From RGIG3159 sp034927685 (GTDB lineage Bacteria; Bacillota; Clostridia; Oscillospirales; Oscillospiraceae), in NCBI GenBank assembly GCA_034927685.1, contig JAYFPO010000011.1, forward strand, positions 1 to 33,345: a DNA stretch of 33,345 bases. Reading direction: 5' to 3'. Numbering within the stretch: position 1 is the first letter of the stretch; each line of letters starts with the position of its first letter. A program made the position numbers and the translations under genes. The notes beneath the pieces were generated by a model that was given only the letters and a program-made list of their open reading frames with translations, had not been told where the DNA came from and did not search any database. Positions 24,066 through 31,034 of this stretch are shown here, piece after piece.

Positions 24066-24264
24066 GGCTGTGCTCCTTTCTTGTGTTGCCTCCGCGCGCG
24101 TTTCCCACCTCATCCGCTTCGCTGCGCTCAGCACCTTCCCCTCATAGGGGAAGGCTCGTTGGTGCGCCCCCGTGAGCCTTCCCCCTCTGGGGGAAGGTGT
24201 CGCCGCAGGCGACGGATGAGGGGCCCCCGTGGGCCTCCCTCGCAGGGGAAGCCTCCGGGCGCGC
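24066..24264. repeat. Short repeat block between capsid and connector-like genes
   Basis: It holds inverted and direct type-A arms and, at 24231-24255, a chimeric hairpin with left arm GGCCTCCCTCGC from type C and right arm AGGGGAAGCC from type A. No gene is supported. Confidence 0.78.
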
Positions 24265-25551
24265 TTAGTTCCCGGCGGCCTCGCCGGAGAAGCTGCTGCC
24301 GCATTCGACGCGCAGCAGGTACTCGGGGATCAGGATCTTCGCCGCGTAGGTGCTCTTCCAGCCGACGGTCGAGCGCTGATCCAGCGGATCGCCCGCGCCC
24401 GCGGAGCCCTTCTGCTTGACGATGACCTCGCTCCCGTCCTCCAGATCGACGTTGCCATAGGCGCCCTTGCCCAAAAACAGGCAGGCGAACACCGGCAGAT
24501 TGTCCTTGCCCGCGCCGCCCGGGCAGAGGACGGCATTCGCCGCGACGGCCGCGTGGGGCTGTGCGAGCTGGATCTTGGCGCTGCCGGCCGCGCCCGCCGT
24601 CGCGCCGACGCAGGAATAGGTGACGCCGCCGACGTTCAGCAGGACGGGCGCGCCCGCGCCGGCCTCCAAGATTCGGTCGCCCGCCGCGATCAGCGTCGCC
24701 ACGGTGACGTCCGTCGTGCCGCTGCCGGTGGAGGCTGCCACGGCGGTCGCGCCGTTTTTGAGCGTCGCGGAGGCCGCGGTCAGGTCCTCGCCCTCGAAGA
24801 TCTTCGCCTCGGTCGACTCCACAAACCGCACGCCATAGAGCTTGCCGATCTCGCCGTCAAAGAGCGAGGAGACCGCCTCACTGTACTTGTGGATGTCCAG
24901 AAATTCCGGATTGCGCATGAGGTCGTAGGCGACGTAGGGGTGGACGATGGCCACATAGCTGCCGTCGATCTTGGGGGCGTTGTTGACCTTCAGGAAGCCC
25001 GCCGCCTTGGCGACCAGCTCCGGGGTCAGCGTGGCCTGCGCGGTCAGCGCGCCGCGCGAGGAGACCTCGGTGACGGCAGAGCCGTCCGTGATGGGGGCGT
25101 AGAACACGTTGAGGCCGGTCAGCAGCTCGTTTCGCGTGACGGTGTCGAGCGTCAGGCCCATGTTCTCGCCATGGCGGTCGGTGGCCTCGAGGATCACGTC
25201 GTCGACCGCGGTCAGCTCGAGCAGGTCGGAGATCGTGGTGTAGTCGCCGTACTGGCGCAGCTCCTGTTCGACGTAGGAGACGTTGAGCTTGTTGCCGTCG
25301 GGGGTGACGCCCTCCTGGAGGGGGGTCAGGGCCTTGTCGAAGGAGGACCAGCGCCGCCATTCGATCGACTTGCCCTTGCCGAGCGGCAGGGGCCGCTTGA
25401 CGCCGAACTGGCCGTGGACTAGGGCGGGCTTCGCCGTGGAGAGCAGCTCGGTGTCGTAGTAGGTTTTCATCTCGGCGGAGAGGCGGTTGCCGGTCTCCGC
25501 GGAGGTGGTTTTATTGACGTTTGGCTCGGCAAAAAATTGGAATTTACTCAT
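24265..25551 (-). CDS. Major capsid protein, N4-gp56 type
   Basis: The 428-residue protein shows the characteristic start MKTYYDTELLSTAKPALVHG (residues 28-47) followed by QFGVKRPLPLGKGKSIEWRR, then ALTPLQEGVTPDG, LRQYGDYTTISDLLELTAVD and TLDTVTRNELLTG. This is the N-terminal arm and E-loop region of N4-gp56-family (HK97-fold) major capsid proteins. Residues 265-375 hold an insertion rich in Ala, Gly and Val (ASTGSGTTDVTVATLIAAGD, VGGVTYSCVGATAGAAG) that may be a surface domain. ATG 25551 has AAGGAG eight bases upstream. The first eight residues, MSKFQFFA, almost repeat the start of the upstream scaffold-like protein. The protein would form the phage head. Confidence 0.92.
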   Translation of the reverse strand: MSKFQFFAEPNVNKTTSAETGNRLSAEMKTYYDTELLSTAKPALVHGQFGVKRPLPLGKGKSIEWRRWSSFDKALTPLQEGVTPDGNKLNVSYVEQELRQYGDYTTISDLLELTAVDDVILEATDRHGENMGLTLDTVTRNELLTGLNVFYAPITDGSAVTEVSSRGALTAQATLTPELVAKAAGFLKVNNAPKIDGSYVAIVHPYVAYDLMRNPEFLDIHKYSEAVSSLFDGEIGKLYGVRFVESTEAKIFEGEDLTAASATLKNGATAVAASTGSGTTDVTVATLIAAGDRILEAGAGAPVLLNVGGVTYSCVGATAGAAGSAKIQLAQPHAAVAANAVLCPGGAGKDNLPVFACLFLGKGAYGNVDLEDGSEVIVKQKGSAGAGDPLDQRSTVGWKSTYAAKILIPEYLLRVECGSSFSGEAAGN

Positions 25552-25925
25552 AAAAGATCTCCTTTTCCGGTTTTTTGGATGGGTTGCCAGGGTGTGGGAC
25601 TGCGCGCGGCGTTTGCGCCCCCGTAAGCCTTCCCCCTCGGGGGAAGGTGTCGCCGCAGGCGACGGATGAGGGGCGACGACAGACCAGTCGCGATTTTCGC
25701 TCCGTGCCCGTTTCCCACCTCATCAGTCATTTGCTGCGCAAATGCCAGCTTCCCCTCAAGGGGAAGCCTTTTTTGCGCTCTCTCGTGAGCCTTCCCCCTC
25801 GGGGTAGCGCGAAGCGCGCTTTGAATCTAACCGGCTTGCCGGTGGCAAGCCGGACACCGAACGTCAGGTGCTGAGCGTAGCGAAGCGGATGAGGGGCGGC
25901 AGCGAAGCCGCGGCGGCGGACGGGG
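25552..25925. repeat. Repeat block between scaffold-like and capsid genes
   Basis: A complete type-A composite (about 25621-25770, ending GGGGAAGCCTTTTTTGCG) and a second arm carrying a type-N plug (25804-25870) fill the gap. No gene is supported. Confidence 0.82.
25804..25870 (+). repeat. Type-N plug, copy 5
   Basis: GTAGCGCGAAGCGCGCTTTG ... ACACCGAACGTCAGGTG following CCTTCCCCCTCGGG. The arm resumes with CTGAGCGTAGCGAAGC rather than the TCGCCG module. Confidence 0.8.
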
Positions 25926-26501
25926 CTAAAATCGGATGCCGCGCTCGCCCTTTTCCAGCACCCGGCGGCGGATTTCCTCCCGCTGCTGCCGGGTCAGGCT
26001 GCGGGGGTCCACCCGGCTGACCGATGCGGCCTGCCCGCCGTTCTCCGGCGGCCTGCCGCTCATCTGCGCGCTCGACAGCTTGATCGACGCCTGCCGCACC
26101 CCGAACGCCATCGCCCGGCGCAGCAGCTCCTCGTGGTGGACCGCCTCGTAGGCCGTTTTTGCGTCCACGCCGCCCAGCACCAGCGCCGCAAACCGCGGCG
26201 CGCGCAGCTCCTGCCGCAGATCGAAGTCCGGATACGCCGCCTTCGCGGCCTCGGCCTGCCCGAGCAGCGCCCGGTACCCGGTCTCCGGGTCGGCTTTCGG
26301 CTGATTTTTGAAGCGTTTGCGGAGGATTTCCTCGGTTTTTTTCCGAAAATCCTCCTTGTACTCGCCCCGGATCAGGTCCTCGAAGGGCGCCCGCGCCGGG
26401 CTTTCGACAGTCTCCGCGCCAGCCGGGCTTTCGGCGGCCTCTGTGCCCGCTTCGGCCCCGGCAGCGGTCGCCGCCTCGGCGAAAAACTGAAATCTTGCCA
26501 T
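25926..26501 (-). CDS. Phage scaffold-like protein
   Basis: The 191-residue protein directly precedes the capsid gene. It has an acidic Ala/Glu-rich N-terminus (about 9-37), a charged helical middle (PFEDLIRGEYKEDFRKKTEE, ILRKRFKNQPKADPETGY, LLGQAEAAKAAYPDFDLRQE), then SRVDPRSLTRQQREEIRRRV and a basic tail. This composition is that of phage scaffolding proteins, which guide capsid assembly and then leave or are cut. EEIRRRV.EKGERGIRF may be a capsid-docking helix. ATG 26501 has AAAGGAG upstream. The start MARFQFFAE nearly repeats that of the capsid protein. It is the first gene after the phage promoter. Role is by position and composition. Confidence 0.72.
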   Translation of the reverse strand: MARFQFFAEAATAAGAEAGTEAAESPAGAETVESPARAPFEDLIRGEYKEDFRKKTEEILRKRFKNQPKADPETGYRALLGQAEAAKAAYPDFDLRQELRAPRFAALVLGGVDAKTAYEAVHHEELLRRAMAFGVRQASIKLSSAQMSGRPPENGGQAASVSRVDPRSLTRQQREEIRRRVLEKGERGIRF

Positions 26502-26774
26502 GGGTCTCCTTTCTTGAAGGGTCTCGTAACGTGTCGTTTTGATCCGCACCGGCCCGGCGCAACAAAAAAATATGGATGGGACCGTCCGCGGTACAGATCG
26601 CAGGGGCGGCAGTCAATGCCGTCCGGAACGCCGCCGTTTGACGCTTCGCCTGTTACTTACGGTAACGAATCGAAGTAAATATTTACGTTTCGTGTCGTTT
26701 TGGCGGTAAAAAAGCCGCCGCCGGAGAACGCCGCGAACCGCGTCGGCCACTTCAGGTGGCGAATCTATGGTCAA
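26502..26774 (-). other. Roughly 265-base untranslated leader of the phage cassette
   Basis: It lies between the promoter at 26775-26803 and the scaffold start. On plus it contains GTTAC-TTACG-GTAAC (26652-26666), the perfect palindrome GTAAATATTTAC (26675-26686), and CGTGTCGTTTTG twice as direct repeats (26530-26541 and 26691-26702). Part is clearly AT-richer than the rest of the window. No convincing gene or known riboswitch is seen. The symmetric elements may be protein-binding sites or RNA stems. Confidence 0.55.
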
Positions 26775-26803
26775 AGTATAACATGCCATGTCGGATTTGT
26801 CAA
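26775..26803 (-). promoter_or_regulatory. Strong sigma-70-type promoter of the phage cassette
   Basis: On minus, TTGACA (26803-26798), a 17-base spacer and TATACT (26780-26775) give a near-consensus promoter facing the scaffold-like gene. It is one of the best promoter matches in the window. Confidence 0.82.
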
Positions 26804-26810
26804 TCCATAA

Positions 26811-26827
26811 ATTCACGTTATGTGAAT
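26811..26827. promoter_or_regulatory. Inverted repeat upstream of the phage promoter
   Basis: ATTCAC-GTTAT-GTGAAT is a perfect 6-bp inverted repeat with a 5-base centre, ending eight bases upstream of the -35 box. It looks like a dimeric regulator site; the regulator is unknown. Confidence 0.5.
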
Positions 26828-27018
26828 TATTTTTTGAGAGAAGAAGGCTTCCACTCAAGGGGAAGCCTTCTTGGTGCGCTCTCGTAAGCCTCCCTCGCAG
26901 AGGGAGCCAAGGCGCGCTCTCTCGTAAGCCTTCCCCCTTGGGGGAAGGTGGCGCGGCGAAGCCGTGACGGATGAGGGGCGACGACAGACCCATGATGGAT
27001 GAGGGGCAGGCCCACAAG

Positions 27019-27216
27019 GCCCGGATGCGTGGGTAGCCTCCGGCGGCTGGCTTTCTGTCCGCGCAGAAAGCCAGGAAAGACGCGTGCCCGGGCTCCGATA
27101 AAAGTCGCCCGGGGGATGCGGTGCGGACAAGCACCCATTCGCCGCAAAGAAACCTCCCGCCGATCTTCTCACCACCGCGCACGCTGCGCTATCGCGCGGT
27201 GGCTCCGTTTTTCTGT
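27019..27216 (+). repeat. Type-D long-core repeat, copy 5
   Basis: The terminal hairpin here is CCACCGCGC / GCGCGGTGG, whereas copies 2, 4 and 7 have CCGCCGCGC / GCGCGGCGG. The paired change keeps the stem. It is followed by CTCCGTTTTTC. First stem GGCTTTCTG/CAGAAAGCC is intact. Confidence 0.87.
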
Positions 27217-27331
27217 AAGGGCGACGAAGCGCGCTCTCTCGTAAGCCTTCCCCCTTGGGGGAAGGTGGCGCCGTAGGCGACGGATGAGGGGCGACGGCGG
27301 ACCCATGATGGATGAGGGACAGGCCCACAAG

Positions 27332-27528
27332 GCCCGGATGCGTGGGTAGCCTCCGGCGGCTGGCGTTCTGTCCGCGCAGAAAGCCAGGAAAGACGCGTGC
27401 CCGGGCTCCGGTAAAAGTCGCCCGGGGGATGCGGTGCGGACAGGCGTGCATCCGAAGAAAAGCTGCCTCACGCCAATCTTCTCACCACCGCGCACGCTGC
27501 GCTACCGCGCGGTGGCTCCGTTTTTCCG
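27332..27528 (+). repeat. Type-D long-core repeat, copy 6
   Basis: Near-identical to copy 5, including the CCACCGCGC/GCGCGGTGG stem, but with GGCGTTCTG/CAGAAAGCC in the first stem (one mismatch). The spacing of 313 bases between copies 5 and 6, with matching flanks, indicates a local tandem duplication. Confidence 0.87.
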
Positions 27529-27682
27529 TAAGATCGGCGAAGCGCGCTCTCTCGTAAGCCTTCCCCCTTGGGGGAAGGTGGCGCGGCGAAGCCGTGACGG
27601 ATGAGGGCGACGACAGAGTGGCGAATGAGGGGCCAGGTTAGCATGGCCCGGAAGCCATCTCCTCAAGCGCAAGCCATGCCCC

Positions 27683-28852
27683 TCATCGGGGCAGGCGTTC
27701 GCCTTGCGCGACGGCCGCGCGGAGCTCGGACAGCGGACGGTCCGCCTCGCGCGCCAGCGCCGCCAGGTCCTCAAATTCCGGCTTTTCCCTCCGCACGTCC
27801 CCGCCCGCGTAGGTCTTGACGCGCACCGGCCCGAACGCCGTCTCCGCCGCGCGCACGCCCGTCTCCAGCGTGACGCGCGCCATCGGCGCGTACCGCACGC
27901 CGCCGGTCGTGGTGTGCCGCAGCAGCAGCCGGATCGTCTCGTCCAGATCCGCTTCCCGGCACAGGCACGTCAGAATGACCCCGGGCCGGCCCTTTTTCAT
28001 CAGCGTCTGCGTCATGGTGACGTCCAGCGCGGGGCCTGCCTCCAGCGCCTCCCGCGCGAACGCCAGATCCTCGCCGGTCATGTCGTCGAGGTTGCAGCGC
28101 ACCTCGCAGACCGTCTCCGCCGCCTCGCCCAATAGGGCGCGCAGGCAGTTGGGCCGGTCGTAGACGCGGCTGCCGTAGCCGCAGCCGGTTTTTTCGACGC
28201 GCATCGCGGGCATCGGCGCAAACGTTGCGCAAAGCTCGCGCAGCAGCGCCGCGCCGGTCGGGGTGCAAAGCTCGCCCGTCACGTCGCCTTGCCGCCACGG
28301 AATCCCGCGCAGCAGCAGCTCCGTGGCCGGCGCGGGCACCGGCAGCAGCCCGTGGGCGCAGCGCACCGTGCCGCTGCCCGCGGTCACGCCGGCGCAGCAC
28401 ACCCGCACGGGGCCGAGGCCGTGCAGCAGCAGGCACGTGCCGACGATGTCGCAGACCGCGTCGAGACTGCCGACCTCGTGGAAGTGGACCTCCGAGGGCG
28501 TGGCCCCGTGGACCTCGGCCTCGGCCTCCGCGATTGCCCGGTAGACCCGCGCGGCCTGGGCCTTGACCGCCTCGGGGGCGTTTAGCCCCGCGATCTGCGC
28601 GAGCACGCCGTCCAGCGTGCAGCCGTGGTGGTGCGGGTGGGGTGCGTCCTCGTCGTGGCCGTGGACGGTGACGGTGACGAGTGACCCGGCGGGCGGCCCG
28701 GCCACCTCCGCGCGGGAAAACTGCGCGCCGGGTACGCCCAGCGCGTTCAGGCGGCGCAGGGCTTCGTCGCGGTCGTCGCAAAGTTCCAGCAGCGCGCCCA
28801 GCAGCATATTGCCGGAGGCGCCCATCTGACAGTCGAAATACAGTGTTTTCAT
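27683..28852 (-). CDS. larC: Nickel-pincer cofactor nickel-insertion protein LarC
   Basis: The 389-residue protein is LarC (former DUF111), the CTP-dependent enzyme that inserts nickel into the pincer cofactor used by lactate racemase-type enzymes. Features: YFDCQMGASGNMLLGALLEL at the N-terminus, a His-rich metal-binding stretch (H64-H76), PSEVHFHEVGSLDAVCDIVG (about 119-138), YGSRVYDRPNCLRALLGE and CNLDDMTGEDLAFAREALEA. In Lactiplantibacillus plantarum larC needs a programmed frameshift between two frames; here one frame covers both parts. Its ATG overlaps the larB stop (ATGA). It is the last gene of the larE-larB-larC operon. Confidence 0.94.
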   Translation of the reverse strand: MKTLYFDCQMGASGNMLLGALLELCDDRDEALRRLNALGVPGAQFSRAEVAGPPAGSLVTVTVHGHDEDAPHPHHHGCTLDGVLAQIAGLNAPEAVKAQAARVYRAIAEAEAEVHGATPSEVHFHEVGSLDAVCDIVGTCLLLHGLGPVRVCCAGVTAGSGTVRCAHGLLPVPAPATELLLRGIPWRQGDVTGELCTPTGAALLRELCATFAPMPAMRVEKTGCGYGSRVYDRPNCLRALLGEAAETVCEVRCNLDDMTGEDLAFAREALEAGPALDVTMTQTLMKKGRPGVILTCLCREADLDETIRLLLRHTTTGGVRYAPMARVTLETGVRAAETAFGPVRVKTYAGGDVRREKPEFEDLAALAREADRPLSELRAAVAQGERLPR

Positions 28853-29598
28853 GTGTGTTCCCCCAAATGGTTGATGAGGCTGGCCTGATAGCCCGCCCCG
28901 AAGCCGTTGTCGATATTCAGGACGCTGAGGCCGCTGGCGCAGGAGTTCAGCATCCCCAGCAGGGCGGCGACGCCGCCGAAGGACGCGCCGTAGCCGACGC
29001 TGGTGGGCACGGCGAGGACCGGGCAGCCGACCAGCCCCGCGACGACGCTCGGCAGCGCGCCCTCCATGCCCGCGACGGCGACGACCACGCGGGCCGATTG
29101 CAGCGTTTCCATGGAGGAAAGCAGGCGGTGGATGCCCGCGACGCCGGCGTCGTAGAGGCGCGTGACGCGGCAGCCGAGGGTCTCCGCGGTGAGGGCGGCC
29201 TCCTCGGCGACGGACATGTCGCTGGTGCCCGCGCTGACTACGACGACGCTGCCGGCGGGGTGCTCGGTCGGGCGGGGCCGCGCCACGGCGAGCCGGGCGA
29301 TTTCGTGGTAGCAGAGGGGGATGGTTTTTGCGAGCGCGGCGGCCTTTTCGGGGCTGAGGCGCGTGACGAGCACGTTCGGGTCGTCCAGGGCGGCGAGGAT
29401 GCCGGCAATCTGGTCGGCGGACTTGCCCGCGCCGAAGATGACCTCCGGCACGCCCTGCCGGATGCCCCGGTGGCGGTCGACCCGGGCGTAGCCGAGGTCC
29501 TCGAACGGCGCGGCGCGCAGCCGTTCGGCGGCCTCCTCGGGGGTACTTTCACCGCGCTGCACGCGGGAAAGAAGGTGGAGCAGTTCAGTTTGATCCAT
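28849..29598 (-). CDS. larB: Pyridinium-3,5-biscarboxylate mononucleotide synthase LarB
   Basis: The 249-residue protein has the PurE-like C-terminal domain of LarB (VVVVSAGTSDMSVAEEAALT at 118-137, LYDAGVAGIHRLL, VVAVAGMEGALPSVVAGLVG, VPTSVGYGASFGG). It carboxylates nicotinic acid adenine dinucleotide at C5 and hydrolyses it, the first step of nickel-pincer cofactor synthesis. The N-terminal helical domain (LSRVQRGESTPEEAAERL) is typical. ATG 29598 follows GGAGG by six bases. Upstream lies a decayed copy of the larE tail/larB head (29585-29695). Confidence 0.95.
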   Translation of the reverse strand: MDQTELLHLLSRVQRGESTPEEAAERLRAAPFEDLGYARVDRHRGIRQGVPEVIFGAGKSADQIAGILAALDDPNVLVTRLSPEKAAALAKTIPLCYHEIARLAVARPRPTEHPAGSVVVVSAGTSDMSVAEEAALTAETLGCRVTRLYDAGVAGIHRLLSSMETLQSARVVVAVAGMEGALPSVVAGLVGCPVLAVPTSVGYGASFGGVAALLGMLNSCASGLSVLNIDNGFGAGYQASLINHLGEHT

Positions 29599-29695
29599 GG
29601 GGGACCTCCAAATCCATGCTGCCGGCCCGGTCCGGCGCGAGACAGGGGACGCGATCCCCGCGCCCGGCGCGGGAAAGCAGCGCTGCGTTATCCAT
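29585..29695 (-). pseudogene. Chimeric remnant: larB head fused to larE tail
   Basis: A 36-codon frame on minus starts MDNAALLSRAGRGDR, similar to larB MDQTELLHLLSRVQRGE with three residues missing. It ends PDRAGSMDLEVPHGSN, similar to the larE C-terminus RSGSMDLEVSHG. It overlaps the larE stop at its start and the larB start at its end, as larE and larB would have overlapped before duplication. It is not a functional LarB. Confidence 0.82.
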
Positions 29696-29725
29696 GGGAG
29701 ACCTCCAAATCCATGCTGCCGGACC
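29593..29725. repeat. 97-base tandem duplication across the larE/larB junction
   Basis: On plus, ATCCATGGGGGACCTCCAAA (29593 on) and ATCCATGGGAGACCTCCAAA (29690 on) each continue TCCATGCTGCCGG. The spacing is 97 bases. Each copy holds a GGAGGTC ribosome-binding site and ATGGAT start on minus. Divergence between copies is much greater than in the mutL/glmE duplication, so it is older or less constrained. Confidence 0.88.
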
Positions 29726-30488
29726 GGAAGCCCTCCAGATCCAGCGTGAGATAGGGGAAGCCGAGGGGGCGCAGCGCGCCGAGGACCGCCGCCCGCTGAC
29801 GAAGGAGGTCAAACTGGCGCTCCGGCGGGATCTCGACGCGCAGAACCTGCCCGTGGAGCCGCAGGCGGCAGACCGGGAAGCCGAGGGCGCGCAGGGCGGT
29901 TTCGCCCTGTTCGAGGCGGCGCAGGACGGCAAAATCGAGGGGCGTGCCGTAGGGCAGGCGGGTGGCCATGCAGGGGCCGGGGGGCCGCGACGCCACGGAG
30001 AGGCCGACCTCGGCCGCGAGGGCGCGGACCTCCTGCTTGGAAAAGCCGCACTCCCGCAGCGGACTGCGGATGCCCAGCTCGCGCAGGGCGTCGAGGCCGG
30101 GGCGGTAGGCGGCGAGATCGTCGAGGTTGGTGCCGTCGATCCGGTGGGGGATTCTTCGCTCATCGCAGAAGCGGCATAGCGCGCCGAACATCTGCTGTTT
30201 GCAGAAGTAGCAGCGGCGGGGGTCGTTGCGCATCAGTTCGGGGCAGCCGGTCACGTCGACGTCGAGGACGGTCAGCGCGGCGCCGCACTCGGCGGCGACG
30301 CGGCGGGCGTTCGGCTCATCGTCGGCGGGGGAGAGCTGGGAGCGCAGCAGGATGGCCGTCACGGGAAAGCCGGTGCGGCAGGCGAGGGAGAGGAGCAGGC
30401 TGCTGTCGACGCCGCCGGAGAAGGCGACGGCGAGGCCGTCCTTGGCGAGCGAGGCGAGCAGACTTGTGAGCTGTGCGGTTTTTTCCAT
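29688..30488 (-). CDS. larE: ATP-dependent sacrificial sulfur transferase LarE
   Basis: The 266-residue PP-loop protein has the ATP pyrophosphatase motif AFSGGVDSSLLLSLA (22-36), RRCYFCKQQMF (91-101), IDGTNLDDLAAYRPG (117-131) and SRPPGPCMATRLPYG (167-181). C173 is the likely sulfur donor cysteine, as in single-cysteine LarE proteins. It adenylates and thiolates the pyridinium ring to make the nickel-binding thiocarboxylates. ATG 30488 is preceded by GGAGG five bases away. No promoter is visible upstream because repeats begin about 35 bases away. No larA is in the window, so the enzyme served by the cofactor must lie elsewhere. Confidence 0.94.
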   Translation of the reverse strand: MEKTAQLTSLLASLAKDGLAVAFSGGVDSSLLLSLACRTGFPVTAILLRSQLSPADDEPNARRVAAECGAALTVLDVDVTGCPELMRNDPRRCYFCKQQMFGALCRFCDERRIPHRIDGTNLDDLAAYRPGLDALRELGIRSPLRECGFSKQEVRALAAEVGLSVASRPPGPCMATRLPYGTPLDFAVLRRLEQGETALRALGFPVCRLRLHGQVLRVEIPPERQFDLLRQRAAVLGALRPLGFPYLTLDLEGFRSGSMDLEVSHG

Positions 30489-30856
30489 AGATACCTCCAT
30501 GCAGCGTGGTTGGTTCTGATGCGGGAAGCGCCCCCGTAAGCCTTCCCCCGAAGAGGGAGCCAATGGATGCGCCCCCGTAAGCCTCCCTCTGCGAGGGAGG
30601 TGGCGCGGCAAAGCCGCGACGGAGGGAGAGAAACCGCGGCGAATCTATCTTGGCGTGGAAAAAATGGACGGCGTTCTCTCCCTCAGTCTCGCTCCGCTCG
30701 CCAGCTCCCTCGCAGAGGGAGCCAATGGGCGCTCCCCCGTAAGCCTCCCTCTGCGAGGGAGGTGGCGCGCAGCGCCGGAGGGAGAGAACGCGGCGAATCA
30801 TCGTAGCGCGGCGGAAAGAGAACCGCTCTCTCCCTCAGTCTCGCTCCGCTCGACAG

Positions 30857-30921
30857 CTGACGTTCGGTGTCCGGCTTGCCACCGGCAAGCCGGTTGGATC
30901 ATAAAGCGCGCTTCGCGCTAC
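30857..30921 (-). repeat. Type-N plug, copy 6
   Basis: An inverted plug in the right arm of a type-C composite: CGACAG to its left, TCACAGAGGGAGCC to its right. It confirms that N is used with both arm families. Confidence 0.8.
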
Positions 30922-31034
30922 TCACAGAGGGAGCCAATGGGCGTCCCCGTAAGCCTCCCTCTGAAGAGGGAGGTGGCGCGGAGCGCCGGAGGGAGAGAAA
31001 ACACGGCGATTCCAACATTGCACGGCGGCGGCAG

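Larger units (their letters stand above)
26828..27682. repeat. Repeat block between the phage cassette and larC
   Basis: It contains arms of type A and C, then two type-D cores in tandem (27019-27216 and 27332-27528), each preceded by a type-A arm and CCATGATGGATGAGGG(G/A)CAGGCCC. Arm 27555-27615 precedes the larC 3' end. No gene is supported; translations of D differ in frame and ends between copies. Confidence 0.84.

Noticed and set aside
24229..25422. Open frame of about 397 codons on plus opposite the capsid gene
   Set aside because: Antisense shadow of a clear N4-gp56-type capsid gene; no start signal.
26828..27682. CRISPR-like array from the two adjacent type-D copies
   Set aside because: Repeats are about 198 bp, only two in tandem, with repeat-type flanks instead of unique spacers, and no cas genes.
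27683..28852. Programmed frameshift in larC
   Set aside because: One uninterrupted frame covers both the N- and C-terminal LarC regions.
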